DNA of 15,380 nt from an uncultured Opitutia bacterium (GCA_903938935.1 CAJAFD010000203.1:1-15380); one strand, 5' to 3'. Shown: positions 1 to 8,215, numbered from the stretch's first letter. Notes: generated from the letters alone by a model not told the origin. Program-made: numbers and translations.

Positions 1-386
1 ATGCGCACGCGGGCGCGTGCGTGACGTTTGAAGGCTGGGTGCGCGATCATAACGACGGCCAACCCGTCCTCGCCCTCGACTACGAAGCGTATGCGCCGCT
101 CGCAGAAAAAGAAGGGGCGCGGATCCTCGCCGAAGCGCGGGAGCGGTTCGCGATCCGCGGCGCCGTCTGCGTGCACCGCGTGGGCGCCCTCAAAATCGGC
201 GAGCTCGCGGTGTGGGTCGGCGTGGCCGCCGCGCACCGCGGGGCGGCGTTTGACGCCTGCCGTTATCTCATCGATGAGACCAAGGCCCGCGTACCCATTT
301 GGAAAAAAGAACACTACGCTGATGGAGCCACGGTCTGGATCAATTGCGCCACGCGCGGTGACTTCGCGCATGCGATAAAGGGTTAA
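1..386 (+). CDS. moaE: Molybdopterin synthase catalytic subunit MoaE (5' partial)
   Basis: This is the large subunit of molybdopterin synthase. It transfers sulfur from the MoaD thiocarboxylate to precursor Z (cPMP) during molybdenum cofactor synthesis in the cytoplasm. The reading frame is open from base 3 with no stop and reads AHAGACVTFEGWVRDHN, which matches the conserved MoaE core, so the gene begins upstream of the window. The GTG at 21 is therefore not the true start. Family landmarks are the VTFEGWVRDHN strand, LDYEAY, the AAHRGAAF segment (the conserved His-Arg pair), and DETKARVPIWKKE. In the last, two lysines seven residues apart correspond to E. coli Lys119 and Lys126. The 3' end is complete (TAA at 384-386). 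No moaD or other Mo-cofactor gene is visible. The identification is firm and only the missing N-terminus is unknown. Confidence 0.93.
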   Translation, partial: AHAGACVTFEGWVRDHNDGQPVLALDYEAYAPLAEKEGARILAEARERFAIRGAVCVHRVGALKIGELAVWVGVAAAHRGAAFDACRYLIDETKARVPIWKKEHYADGATVWINCATRGDFAHAIKG

Positions 387-437
387 TCCTATTTGGTCTC
401 AGGCGGATTTCGTCTCGTCTAGGAACCGCGGAGGTTT

Positions 438-752
438 ATGACATGCGTGGTGATGTTGTTAGCCTTAACCACTGCCGAAAAAATCACCAAAATCCCCACT
501 TCATTTTGGTTATATCTGGTGCTTGGCGTGCTTTTAGTTGCGGGAGGGGTATTCGTCTTACGCGCCCTAGCCGGCGTTAATAAATTCGTGCTGATCACTT
601 TCATTTTGATCATAGCCTCGGCCATGGGCTTTGGCTGGATCTACGAGCGCAACGAGCCGAAGTTTTTGACCCCGTTAGTGGATTTAATCGCTCCATTTTT
701 TCCGGCCAAATCCAGCTATCAAAAAAAGCAGCAAACTACGCCGAAATTTTGA
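438..752 (+). CDS. Small two-helix membrane protein of unknown function
   Basis: A 104-aa protein I do not recognise. Two hydrophobic segments are evident, about residues 23-44 and 50-69, joined by a short Ala-Gly-Val-Asn-Lys turn. After them comes a soluble tail that starts with an Arg-Asn-Glu-Pro motif, contains FLTPLVDLIAPFFP and ends in a Lys/Gln-rich stretch. GGAGG at 430-434 lies only 3 bases before the ATG at 438, which is short. GTG at 447 or 450 (12-15 bases away) or ATG at 453 may be the real start, and this would not change the membrane segments. The reading frame and its surroundings are noticeably more AT-rich than moaE or gnd. It lies between moaE and gnd on the same strand, with gaps of 51 and 99 bases. 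The coding call rests on the RBS-like sequence, the membrane pattern and the lack of a better frame. Confidence 0.62.
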   Translation: MTCVVMLLALTTAEKITKIPTSFWLYLVLGVLLVAGGVFVLRALAGVNKFVLITFILIIASAMGFGWIYERNEPKFLTPLVDLIAPFFPAKSSYQKKQQTTPKF

Positions 753-851
753 TTTTAGATTTAGCCGGAGCACCCACAGCAGAATTTTTAGGGCTACTTG
801 TAAAAACGGGTTGGTTTCGGGCCAGAAGCAGGGTATCAACCCTTCCTCTTT

Positions 852-2360
852 ATGGCCAAAACGCACTCTGACATCGGACTCATCGGACTCGCCGTGATGG
901 GTCAGAACCTCGCCCTCAATATCGCCGACCACGGCTTCCAGATCTCGGTTTATAACCGCACGGTCGAGAAAACCGAAAAATTCGTCGCGGAAAACCCCAA
1001 CACGCCCGGCGGCGTCGTGGGCAGCAAATCCCTCTCTGAATTTGTTCAGTCGCTCGCGCTCCCGCGCAAGATCGTGATTTTGGTTCAAGCAGGCAAAGCC
1101 ACCGACGCCGTCATCGACGGCCTCATCCCGCTCCTCGCGCCCAACGACATCATCATCGACGGCGGCAACGCCCTCTGGACCGACACGATCCGCCGCGAAA
1201 AAGCGCTCAAAGAAAAAGGTCTCCGCTTCATCGGCTCCGGCGTGTCCGGCGGTGAAGAAGGCGCCCGCTTCGGCCCGTCCCTCATGCCCGGCGGCGAGAA
1301 ATCCTCTTGGGAAGAACTGAAGCCGATCTGGACCGCGATCGCCGCCAAGGTCGATAAGAAGACCGGCAAACCCATCATGGGCGCCACCCCCGGCAAACCC
1401 GTCAAAGGCGGCGTACCCTGCACCACCTACATCGGCGAAAACGGCGCCGGCCACTACGTGAAGATGGTTCACAACGGCATCGAGTATGGCGACATGCAGA
1501 TGATCTGTGAGGCCTATTCCCTCATGCAGGGCCTCCTCGGCCTCAAGCCCGCCGAGATGGGCGAAATTTTCTCCGCTTGGAATAAAGGCGCGCTCGACAG
1601 CTTCCTGGTCGAAATCACCGCCGACATCCTCAAGCAAAAAGACCCCGTCACCAAGAAGCCCTTCGTCGACATCGTCCTCGATACCGCCGGCCAAAAAGGC
1701 ACCGGCAAATGGACCTCCGTCAACGCCCTCGACATGGGCGTGCCCGCTCCGACGATCGCCGAATCCGTCTTCGCTCGCTGCCTCTCCGCCATCAAGGAAG
1801 AGCGCGTCGCCGCCTCGAAGGTCCTCAAAGGCCCCAAGGTTAAAAAAGTTTCCCCCGCGAAGAAGAAGGAGCTCATCAAGGCCATCCACGACGCGCTCTA
1901 CTGCTCGAAAATCTGCTCCTACGCGCAAGGTTTCCAGCTCATGCGCACCGCGCAGGGCGAATACGGCTGGAAACTCAACTTCGGCCAGATCGCCCAGATC
2001 TTCCGCGGCGGTTGCATCATCCGCGCCGCCTTCCTGCAAAAAATCACCGAGGCCTACGCCCGCAACCCGAAGCTCGCGAACCTCCTCCTCGACCAATACT
2101 TCAACCAGACGATCCAGAAAGCCCAGGCCAACTGGCGCAAAGTCATCAGCCTCGCCGTCGAGAGCGGCATCAGCATCCCGACGTTTGCCTCGGCGCTCAG
2201 TTACTACGACGCCTACCGCTCCGCTCGCCTGCCGGCCAACTTGCTCCAAGCCCAACGCGACTACTTCGGCGCCCACACCTACGAGCGCACCGACAAACCC
2301 CGCGGCAAGTTCTTCCACATCGACTGGCCCGAGAAAAACCGTCCGCAATTAGAGGCGTGA
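852..2360 (+). CDS. gnd: 6-phosphogluconate dehydrogenase, decarboxylating
   Basis: This cytoplasmic enzyme of the oxidative pentose phosphate pathway converts 6-phosphogluconate and NADP+ to ribulose 5-phosphate, CO2 and NADPH. The 502-aa product has the N-terminal Rossmann motif GLAVMGQNL (residues 12-20) followed by NRT at 35-37, typical of NADP binding. The segment HYVKMVHNGIEYGDMQ carries the catalytic lysine (Lys204) and acid (Glu211), seven apart as in characterised enzymes. The family signature DTAGQKGTGKW lies near residues 277-287, and the C-terminal helical domain is complete. The length is slightly above the usual 470-490 because of a Lys/Gly/Pro-rich insertion before TTYIG and a lysine-rich loop near 325-340. 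There is no clear Shine-Dalgarno sequence before ATG 852; the preceding bases are pyrimidine-rich. A putative mobile element begins 14 bases after the TGA. Confidence 0.97.
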   Translation: MAKTHSDIGLIGLAVMGQNLALNIADHGFQISVYNRTVEKTEKFVAENPNTPGGVVGSKSLSEFVQSLALPRKIVILVQAGKATDAVIDGLIPLLAPNDIIIDGGNALWTDTIRREKALKEKGLRFIGSGVSGGEEGARFGPSLMPGGEKSSWEELKPIWTAIAAKVDKKTGKPIMGATPGKPVKGGVPCTTYIGENGAGHYVKMVHNGIEYGDMQMICEAYSLMQGLLGLKPAEMGEIFSAWNKGALDSFLVEITADILKQKDPVTKKPFVDIVLDTAGQKGTGKWTSVNALDMGVPAPTIAESVFARCLSAIKEERVAASKVLKGPKVKKVSPAKKKELIKAIHDALYCSKICSYAQGFQLMRTAQGEYGWKLNFGQIAQIFRGGCIIRAAFLQKITEAYARNPKLANLLLDQYFNQTIQKAQANWRKVISLAVESGISIPTFASALSYYDAYRSARLPANLLQAQRDYFGAHTYERTDKPRGKFFHIDWPEKNRPQLEA

Positions 2361-2369
2361 GCTAAGACT

Positions 2370-2374
2370 GCACC
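2370..2374. repeat. Left target-site duplication (GCACC)
   Basis: GCACC directly precedes the TGT terminus of the left inverted repeat. The same five bases directly follow the right terminus at 15081-15085 in the same orientation. Five-base duplication fits Tn7/Tn5053-like insertion and lies within the range for IS21. A 5-bp match by chance is about one in a thousand. Confidence 0.6.
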
Positions 2375-2443
2375 TGTTTGGTGACAATGTAGAGTGGTAG
2401 TTGTGACAACAGAACTGGTAGTCGTGACAATTAAATCGGTAGT
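2375..2443 (+). repeat. Left transposon end: terminal inverted repeat plus three ~21-bp subrepeats
   Basis: The terminal inverted repeat is 2375-2401. GTGACAA recurs at 2381, 2403 and 2424 (spacing 22 and 21), and GGTAGT recurs at 2396, 2417 and 2438 (spacing 21 and 21). This makes three adjoining units of GTGACAA, eight or nine variable bases, GGTAGT. The regular spacing of two helical turns suggests three closely packed binding sites for one protein, as in the multi-site ends of Tn7- and IS21-type elements. Confidence 0.72.
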
Positions 2444-2545
2444 GGAGCACAACGCCGTTACATTCTAACTCGTTCTTTTGCGTTTTCCGGTCAGGCCTAT
2501 ACCAAGGGCTGGCCGGAATTTGCCCGAGGAAACGATTTCTCAGCG

Positions 2546-2575
2546 AAACGGCCAAAAAAATTTCTCCGGCCGTTT
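2546..2575. terminator. Hairpin, possible intrinsic terminator
   Basis: Arms AAACGGCC (2546-2553) and GGCCGTTT (2568-2575) form an 8-bp stem with a 14-base A-rich loop, followed by TCTTG. The T-tract is short and overlaps the stem, and no gene ends close by. gnd ends 186 bases upstream, beyond the transposon boundary. A structural element of unknown role is equally possible. Confidence 0.3.
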
Positions 2576-2928
2576 TCTTGATGCGCGCCCAGCAGGGTGC
2601 ACCTGTTGGTAAAAATACATTAAGCCCTGCGCGTTTTCCGCTACGCCTATATGCGGTGATAACGCCGCTTTTGCGGCTCGTCGTTGTCGGTCACGACACA
2701 GCCCAGACAAATCCGAGGAATGAATCCGACTTCGAAGGATCTCATTCGAATGCATTCGGGCGAACTCCATCGGGCTTCCGCTACCACGTTTCCCGAGTAC
2801 GGAAACAAAACGGCTCTTCGCCGAACGCCGCCAGCAAACCCGCGCCGAATTCCGGTTCCTCGGCTCCGTCCCGTCGCCCCAGCGCACGACCTGCCTAAAG
2901 TGGCTCAGTCGCAACGACTGTCGCTGGT

Positions 2929-2948
2929 TGCGGCGGCAACGTTCCAAA
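2929..2948 (+). repeat. Inner inverted repeat, left copy
   Basis: This 20-base stretch contains CGGCAACGTTCCAAA and matches 14690-14709 in inverted orientation at 19 of 20 positions. It lies 554 bases inside the left transposon end, while its partner lies 371 bases inside the right end. Its meaning is unknown. Confidence 0.5.
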
Positions 2949-3000
2949 GCTGCTGGAAAACAGATTCTGCGTCTGGATTGGGACGGAGCCGATCAGAAGC

Positions 3001-3021
3001 GCCGCCTCAACGGCGGTTTTT
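3001..3021 (+). terminator. Weak terminator-like hairpin
   Basis: CCGCC (3002-3006) and GGCGG (3012-3016) form a 5-bp GC stem, extended by a G-U pair, with a 5-base loop and followed by five T residues. It could stop rightward transcription coming from gnd before it reaches the regulator gene. The short stem and the lack of an adjacent gene keep this tentative. Confidence 0.35.
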
Positions 3022-3415
3022 GTGCGCATTGTTTGTCGGTATTTCTGGCGATGATCACCTCGCCTCTCGAACCTTCCAGCATGTGCTTCCTAATTCGGGC
3101 TTTTGATCAATCCCGCGGATCTAAAATCTGCTGTGCCTAAAACGGGGGCCCTTTCGGGATTAAACCCCTACTCCGTAGTTCCGTCTTCTGCTGGCGCGTT
3201 GCTAAAACGGTCGAAATAGAAACGCGATAATTCGGCTCAGAACAGCGGCACGTTGTTCTTCGGGACGTTGAGCCGTTTCCCTGGTCAAAGGCGCAGGCGA
3301 CGCTGGTGGCTTGGTGATCTGCGATTGCAAAAAATCCCCCGCGTTGCCATTTATAACATCAGTCGTCTGCAGAAGACGTTTTGCAAACATTTCAGCCGCC
3401 GACTTACTGCCACAC

Positions 3416-4414
3416 ATGCCAGAGCCTGAAACGCCCCACGCTCTTTTTACCGCCCGATCGATGAGCGGGCACAACCGCTCTGAGATGCGCCTGGGGTTCG
3501 ACCATGCGCTGCAAATGGTGGAGCAGAATCGCCTGACGCTGCGCGTGCCGCAGGAGTCGATGTCGGTCGAAAACCGCCGGGGTATGCACTATCATTACCG
3601 CCCGGAGGTTTTCCTGCAGTTGCACGGTTCGACCGACTTCACTTTTCCACGTGAGAAATTTCGCCTGGGTGAAGGGGAGATGTGCGTGATTCCAGCCGGT
3701 GTGGCCCATGGCGAAGTGGTGCATCCCGGCGCCATTCATCCCTTCCGCAATCTCGTCGCTGGATTTTACAACAACACGCTTAGCCTGCATTTCGCCCATG
3801 AGACGCGGCCTGGAAAGCCGGATATCGAGGTGATTGAGTTCTTCGATGCGCCCAACCTCGACACCTTCCTGACGCTGGCGAACAGCATCTCCCAGACACA
3901 CGGCAGCCAGGGCCCGGCACGCGACACCGTGATAAAGGGGCTGCTGCTTTCCCTGCTCGGCATGTTTCGCAACATCGTCGAGACCGGCAGCGGCCAGCTC
4001 AACAGTGACATCGGTAAGGTGTTTCAGGCGAAATGCCTCGTCCGCGAGCAATTCGCAAACCCGGAACTGAGCGTGCACCACCTCGCCGACTTGCTCGGCT
4101 GTTCCGCCGACTACCTGTCGCACCTCTTTAATACGGAGACCAAGGAGCGCCTCACCCACTACATCCAGCGCATCCGGATCGAGGGCGCGATCCTCGCGTT
4201 GGAGACATCGAACCTCACAATTTCCGAAATCGCCTATGCCAGCGGCTTCGCGGATCCGGCGTATTTCGCGCGAGTGTTCAAGCAGCACAAAGGAACGTCC
4301 CCACAGGAATACCGCAATCAGTCAGAGGCGCATTGGACGCAAAAGGAGGACCAGCCGAAGACCGTTTATTTCGACCGAGTGGATTTCACTCACGGCGTGC
4401 CGATCAAGAAATGA
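3416..4414 (+). CDS. AraC-family transcriptional regulator with cupin sensor domain
   Basis: A 332-aa cytoplasmic DNA-binding regulator. The N-terminal half is an AraC-type cupin: His58-x-His60-x3-Glu64, then Pro93-x4-His98 in CVIPAGVAHGE, a fold that usually binds the inducing sugar. The C-terminal ~100 residues (about 205-305) are the tandem helix-turn-helix module, with LSVHHLADLLGCSADYLSHLF for the first helix pair and LTISEIAYASGFADPAYFARVFKQHKG for the second, well conserved. The frame stays open upstream to a TTG at 3311, but the residues there are not family-like. ATG 3416 keeps the whole cupin; ATG 3461 is a possible shorter start. It converges on the esterase gene with a 29-base gap and is the only regulator in the block, so it probably controls the locus (inference). 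LacI-type MalR regulators are more usual for maltodextrin loci. Confidence 0.9.
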   Translation: MPEPETPHALFTARSMSGHNRSEMRLGFDHALQMVEQNRLTLRVPQESMSVENRRGMHYHYRPEVFLQLHGSTDFTFPREKFRLGEGEMCVIPAGVAHGEVVHPGAIHPFRNLVAGFYNNTLSLHFAHETRPGKPDIEVIEFFDAPNLDTFLTLANSISQTHGSQGPARDTVIKGLLLSLLGMFRNIVETGSGQLNSDIGKVFQAKCLVREQFANPELSVHHLADLLGCSADYLSHLFNTETKERLTHYIQRIRIEGAILALETSNLTISEIAYASGFADPAYFARVFKQHKGTSPQEYRNQSEAHWTQKEDQPKTVYFDRVDFTHGVPIKK

Positions 4415-4443
4415 GGCGCCGCTGGGGGCGCGGGAGAACAGAG

Positions 4444-5274
4444 CTACTGGTTCCCGGGCTTTGCTCCGGCGGCTGCCCGCAGCTTGCTGAGAAATGGCAC
4501 TAACTGGTCCCTCCAGACGCGGTAGCCGGACTCATTTGGATGCAGCCCATCGTTGAAATGCTGGCCAAGCTGGTGGCCGGAAGCGTCTATGAAAGAGGCA
4601 TGCAGGTCGAGGTAGCGGGTGTAAGCCGCGAAGGGCTGACTCGCCACCAGTCCGGCGAGTTGCTCGTTCACCGGCTGGACCACGTCGCGGTTCTTGGTCT
4701 CGTCGTTGGTCGGCAACAGGGATTGCAGGATCACGGTGGATTTCGGCTGCCGCTCGTGCACCGCCGTCAGCACGGCCTTGATCCCGGCGAACACGCTCTC
4801 GGCCATCGCAGTTTCGGCGGCCCAAGTGTTATTGATGCCAATCAAGAGAACGATAAATTCCGGGTGCAGCCCAGGTGCATCGAGATGGCCGAGACCGCCA
4901 GCCGACTGGGGCAGTAGGCGGAAGAGAACGTGTTCCATTCGGTCCCCCGAAAGGCCGAGATTAATCGCGAGGTTTTCCCGCGGACGGCCCGCGAAAGAAT
5001 CATCCCAGACCGAACGCCCGCAACGCTTGCTGGGGGACCACGGGTTGGGCCCGAGGTGCCAGAAGTCGGTGATCGAGTCGCCGAGAAAAACGAGCCGCAC
5101 CGCGTCCAGATCCTTCCGCTCCTTCAGTTCGGCAGTGATGTCGGCCTGGCGTTGCTGCCAGTAGTCGATCCGAGCGGTGGGCTTGGTGGAAAGAAATTCC
5201 GTCGCGCCGCAAGTGCCGGATTCGAGGCTCAAGGCCAGCAGTGCGACGCGCAGGAACAGGAGGTGGATTTTCAT
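4444..5274 (-). CDS. Secreted SGNH/GDSL-family esterase (PAF-acetylhydrolase-like)
   Basis: A 276-aa serine hydrolase of the SGNH superfamily with a probable N-terminal signal sequence (Lys/His start, hydrophobic core about residues 4-17), hence periplasmic or extracellular. All four blocks are visible: GDSIT with nucleophile Ser67, NLGLSGD with Gly110, GINNTW with Asn149, and DGLHPNESGY with catalytic Asp242 and His245. The spacing resembles the PAF-acetylhydrolase beta/gamma-like branch, which in bacteria includes acetylxylan and other carbohydrate esterases. The substrate cannot be told from sequence. The start lies 9 bases after the permease stop, so it is very likely the last gene of the malQ-permease-esterase transcript. 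In a starch locus this suggests removal of acyl groups from glucan or maltodextrin (inference). Cys22 is not in a proper lipobox. Confidence 0.9.
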   Translation of the reverse strand: MKIHLLFLRVALLALSLESGTCGATEFLSTKPTARIDYWQQRQADITAELKERKDLDAVRLVFLGDSITDFWHLGPNPWSPSKRCGRSVWDDSFAGRPRENLAINLGLSGDRMEHVLFRLLPQSAGGLGHLDAPGLHPEFIVLLIGINNTWAAETAMAESVFAGIKAVLTAVHERQPKSTVILQSLLPTNDETKNRDVVQPVNEQLAGLVASQPFAAYTRYLDLHASFIDASGHQLGQHFNDGLHPNESGYRVWRDQLVPFLSKLRAAAGAKPGNQ

Positions 5275-5283
5275 GGAAAGTAA

Positions 5284-6636
5284 TCAGGCGACCTCGTCAC
5301 TCTTCGGCACCCAGGACAACGCAGCGGCGGCGACGAGCAGACAGACGCCGCCCGCCATCACGGCATGGACGAGGTTGCCGCCAAGGAAGCGTTTCACGAT
5401 TTCCCCGAAGAACAGCGCCGCGAGGATTTCGGGGAGCACAATGAAGAAATTGAAAATTCCCATGTAGACGCCCATGCGGTGGGCGGGCAGCGCGCCGGCG
5501 AGGATCGCGTAGGGCATCGAGAGGATCGAAGCCCAGGCGATGCCGCCGAGGGCGAGGGCGCCGAGGAGCAGATATTTTTGCTCTTCGCCGTGGATAAATC
5601 CGACGGCGATCAGGCCGAGTCCGCCGAGCACCAGGCAGATGCCGTGGATGAGGCGACGGTCTATTTTTCGGGCGGCGGCCATGAGCGCGAAGGCGGCGAG
5701 AAACGTGACGGCGTCTTTGGTCGCGTAACAGACGCCAGCCCACTCAGCGCCACGTTTGAAGAGATCGGAGGACGGATCGTTGCTGCCGAAGATGAGGGGC
5801 ACGGCGTTCGAGAAATGCAGCCACATGCAGAAGAGCCCGAGCCAGGTGAAGAACTGCGCGACGGCGAGGCGGCCCATGGCGAGCGGGATGTTCCGCAACG
5901 CATCGGGAATTTCCCTGAGCAGATGGGCGAGGCCGCCGCTCGCGGCTTTTTGCCGGCGGAACTCCTCGAGGCTTTCGGGCGGATCTTCCTTGGTGGAGAT
6001 CACCGTCCACAGCACGGCGGTGAAAAAGGCGACGGCGCCGACGTAGAAGGAAATTTTGACGTTGGTCGGTAGCGCATTGGCCCCGTCGGCGGCGCTGCTC
6101 ACGCCAAACCAATTGCGCAGGATATAGGGCAGCAAGCCGGCGACGACGGCGCCGACGCCGATGAAGAAGCTCTGCATCGCAAAGCCCATGCCGCGCTGTT
6201 CCGGCGGGAGTTTGTCGGCGACGAAGGCGCGGAAGGGCTCCATCGAAACATTGATGGACGCGTCGAGCACCCAGAGGAGGAGCGCGGCCATGTAGAATTT
6301 CGGGAGATTCGGCATGATCCATTCGGCGAGGAGGCCGGAGTTGGGCATGAGCACGAGGGCGAGCGAACTGAGGACGGCGCCGACGAGAAAATACGGGCGG
6401 CGGCGCCCGAGGCGACCCCAGGTGCGGTCGCTCATCGCGCCGATGATCGGCTGCACGATGAAGCCGGTGAGCGGAGCCGCGAGCCAGAGCTTCGAGATTT
6501 GATCATCGGCGGCGCCGAGATAACTGTAGATGGGGCTCATGTTGGCCATCTGCAGGCCCCAGCCGAACTGGATGCCGAGGAAACCGAAGCTCATGTTCCA
6601 AATTGCGGGGAGGGAAAGCGACGGCTGGGTTTTCAT
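5284..6636 (-). CDS. MFS sugar permease, GPH/SLC45-like, probable maltodextrin importer
   Basis: A 450-aa inner-membrane transporter with about twelve hydrophobic segments. The segment GWGLQMANMSPIYSYLGA (26-42) and the loop between helices 2 and 3, GAMSDRTWGRLGRRRP (66-81), are hallmarks of the sucrose/maltose branch of the glycoside-cation symporter superfamily, which includes plant SUT and SLC45 proteins and the MalY-type maltose permeases of Caulobacter and Xanthomonas. The expected role is proton-coupled import of maltose or maltodextrins from periplasm to cytoplasm. A cytosolic loop of about 60 residues (near 215-250, STKEDPPESLEEF onward) separates the two halves. It starts 8 bases after the malQ stop and ends 9 bases before the esterase start, so it belongs in one transcript with both. 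The sugar specificity is inferred from the neighbours. No clear Shine-Dalgarno sequence is seen. Confidence 0.92.
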   Translation of the reverse strand: MKTQPSLSLPAIWNMSFGFLGIQFGWGLQMANMSPIYSYLGAADDQISKLWLAAPLTGFIVQPIIGAMSDRTWGRLGRRRPYFLVGAVLSSLALVLMPNSGLLAEWIMPNLPKFYMAALLLWVLDASINVSMEPFRAFVADKLPPEQRGMGFAMQSFFIGVGAVVAGLLPYILRNWFGVSSAADGANALPTNVKISFYVGAVAFFTAVLWTVISTKEDPPESLEEFRRQKAASGGLAHLLREIPDALRNIPLAMGRLAVAQFFTWLGLFCMWLHFSNAVPLIFGSNDPSSDLFKRGAEWAGVCYATKDAVTFLAAFALMAAARKIDRRLIHGICLVLGGLGLIAVGFIHGEEQKYLLLGALALGGIAWASILSMPYAILAGALPAHRMGVYMGIFNFFIVLPEILAALFFGEIVKRFLGGNLVHAVMAGGVCLLVAAAALSWVPKSDEVA

Positions 6637-6644
6637 CGGGGCGT

Positions 6645-8213
6645 TCAGGGCTGCGGGGGTTCGCTGAAGTCACGCAGAGGGCGGTCGCCGGTGCGGTCGT
6701 AGAGTTTGATCCAGCGGCTGAGTTGGGTGGATTTGTCCCCCGCGAGCGCGGCCAGTTCGCGAACGGTGAAACGCCACTGCCAGTTGCCCTCCTGGGTGCC
6801 AGGCCGGTTCAGGGTGGCGGTGGCCGGCAGGTCGAGCAGGTCCTGGACGGGAATCACTGCCAGCCGGGAGACGGTCGCAAGCGCCGCGCGGATCATCGGC
6901 CACGCGGAGTGGGTGCCGCCGAGCTGGAAATATTCATCCACAAGCGCGGCCTCTTTGGGAGGCAGACTGGCGAGCCAGCCGCGCGTCGTGAGGTTGTCGT
7001 GCGTGCCCGTGTATGCGACGCTTTCAGGCGGAAAAGCGTGCGGAAGGTTGACGTTGTTGGCGTCGTGGCCGTAGGCGAATTGGAGCACCTTCATCCCAGG
7101 CAAGCCGGCGGCGCGGCGCAGCGCGACCACGTCCGGCCCGATGTAGCCGAGATCCTCGGCGATGATGCGGGCGTGCGGCAAGGCCGTGTTCACCGCCTGA
7201 AAAAATGCCGGACCGGGGCCGCTGCACCAGTGCCCGCCCCGCGCGTCGGCGGCCCCCGACGGAACCTCCCAGTAGGTGTCGAAGCCCCGGAAGTGATCGA
7301 GGCGGACAATGTCGTAGAGTTCGAAGGCCGCGCGCAACCGATCGACCCACCAACCGTAGCCGGTGCGCTCAAGCTGATCCCAATCGTAGAGCGGGTTGCC
7401 CCACAACTGACCGAGCGAGGAAAAATAATCCGGCGGCACGCCGGCCACCGCGAGCGGCAGCCCGTGGGCGTCGAGCCGGAACACCGCGCGATTTTGCCAC
7501 GTGTCGGCACTGTCGAGCGCGACGAAGATCGGTACGTCGCCGATGATGCCGACGCCGCGCGCGGCGGCATGGCGACGGAGGCGCTCCCACTGGCCAAAAA
7601 ACAGATACTGGTAAAATGCGTGCCGGTCGGCTTCGCGTTGCGCGTGGATAGGCAGCTGGGCGGAGATCGCCGGCGTCCATTCGCGAAATTCTTCCGGCCA
7701 CTGGGTCCACGCGCCGCCGCCAAAGTGCGCCTTGAGGGCCATGAACTCGGTGAAGGGCTGCAACCATCCGGCGTGGAGCTGGCGAAACGCGCGCATCGAA
7801 CCAAGCCCATCGACTTCATCGGTGTTTGCCGCCGAAAACCGATCGTGCGCCGTCGCGAGCACGTTCCAGAAACTTTCGTAAAGACGTCCGTAGTCGACAT
7901 GATCGGACGGCAGCTGGCGAAGCGGCGCGATCTCTGATTCCTGCAGGAGCCCGTCGGCTTTCAGTTCACCCAGATCGATGAAATACGGATTGCCGGCGCG
8001 TCCCGAGAAAAGCTGGTAGGGCGAATCACCGTAGCCGGTCGGCCCGATCGGGCAGATTTGCCAGTAGCGCACGCCCGCATCCGCAAGGAAGTCGACGAAC
8101 GCCCGCGCGCCCGGCCCGAGGTTGCCAATGCCGTAGTCACCGGGAAGCGACGAGATGTGCGCGAGCACGCCGGCGGCACGGGTGGTCAACCAAGTGATGG
8201 GCGGCGAGGTCAT
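6645..8213 (-). CDS. malQ: 4-alpha-glucanotransferase (amylomaltase, GH77)
   Basis: This cytoplasmic enzyme transfers alpha-1,4-glucan segments between maltodextrins and releases glucose, which allows growth on imported oligosaccharides. The product from ATG 8213 is 522 aa, close to the ~500-aa Thermus-type amylomaltases and shorter than E. coli MalQ. Catalytic motifs are RLDHFRGF with nucleophile Asp306, IIAEDLG with acid/base Glu353, and GTHDNLTTRGW with Asp406. The spacing of 47 and 53 residues is nearly that of Thermus (293/340/395). The N-terminus GVLAHISSLPGDYGIGNLG is standard for GH77. The frame stays open upstream to 8291, but that extension reads through the terminator hairpin of the receptor gene and is not family-like. 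The start is preceded by the terminator's U-tract and two bases, with no Shine-Dalgarno sequence, which is unusual. It heads a tight set with the permease and esterase. Confidence 0.95.
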   Translation of the reverse strand: MTSPPITWLTTRAAGVLAHISSLPGDYGIGNLGPGARAFVDFLADAGVRYWQICPIGPTGYGDSPYQLFSGRAGNPYFIDLGELKADGLLQESEIAPLRQLPSDHVDYGRLYESFWNVLATAHDRFSAANTDEVDGLGSMRAFRQLHAGWLQPFTEFMALKAHFGGGAWTQWPEEFREWTPAISAQLPIHAQREADRHAFYQYLFFGQWERLRRHAAARGVGIIGDVPIFVALDSADTWQNRAVFRLDAHGLPLAVAGVPPDYFSSLGQLWGNPLYDWDQLERTGYGWWVDRLRAAFELYDIVRLDHFRGFDTYWEVPSGAADARGGHWCSGPGPAFFQAVNTALPHARIIAEDLGYIGPDVVALRRAAGLPGMKVLQFAYGHDANNVNLPHAFPPESVAYTGTHDNLTTRGWLASLPPKEAALVDEYFQLGGTHSAWPMIRAALATVSRLAVIPVQDLLDLPATATLNRPGTQEGNWQWRFTVRELAALAGDKSTQLSRWIKLYDRTGDRPLRDFSEPPQP

Positions 8214-8215
8214 GG

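Larger units (their letters stand above)
2444..3415. other. Gene-free region between left transposon end and the araC-family gene
   Basis: About 970 bases with no convincing gene. The short open frames have no family resemblance, and they overlap each other on both strands. Features seen: a hairpin at 2546-2575, a short GCCGC/GCGGC hairpin near 2664-2676, a terminator-like hairpin at 3001-3021, and two similar stretches about 150 bases apart (near 2480 and 2631) that share GCGTTTTCCG followed a few bases later by GCCTATA. At 2929-2948 lies one copy of a 20-bp inverted repeat whose partner is at 14690-14709. The last ~200 bases presumably hold the regulator's promoter. A GATAAT at 3226-3231 could be a -10 box, but I find no well-spaced -35. 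This may be decayed DNA, possibly where transposition genes once were; nothing recognisable of them remains. Confidence 0.5.

Noticed and set aside
684..2348. Long minus-strand open frame (554 codons) opposite gnd
   Set aside because: It is a GC-rich antisense shadow of a well-identified gene. The product is Gly/Ala/Asp/Val-rich with no domain.
2597..2621. Another copy of the transposon end, because TGCACCTGTT recurs at 2599
   Set aside because: Only about ten bases match. The GTGACAA and GGTAGT elements are absent there, so it is probably chance.
2540..3140. Several short open frames on both strands before the regulator gene
   Set aside because: They overlap each other in different frames, are Arg/Ser/Pro-rich and resemble no family. 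No remnant of IstA, IstB or another transposase could be read in any frame.
3311..3415. Upstream TTG start for the AraC-family gene
   Set aside because: The added residues are unlike the family, and no ribosome-binding signal supports them.
5203..5274. Lipoprotein signal on the SGNH esterase
   Set aside because: Cys22 follows Gly-Thr, not the usual small-residue lipobox, so an ordinary signal peptide is more likely.
6603..7937. Plus-strand open frame of 444 codons opposite malQ
   Set aside because: It is antisense to the catalytic motifs of malQ, and its composition is that of reverse-complement GC-rich codons.
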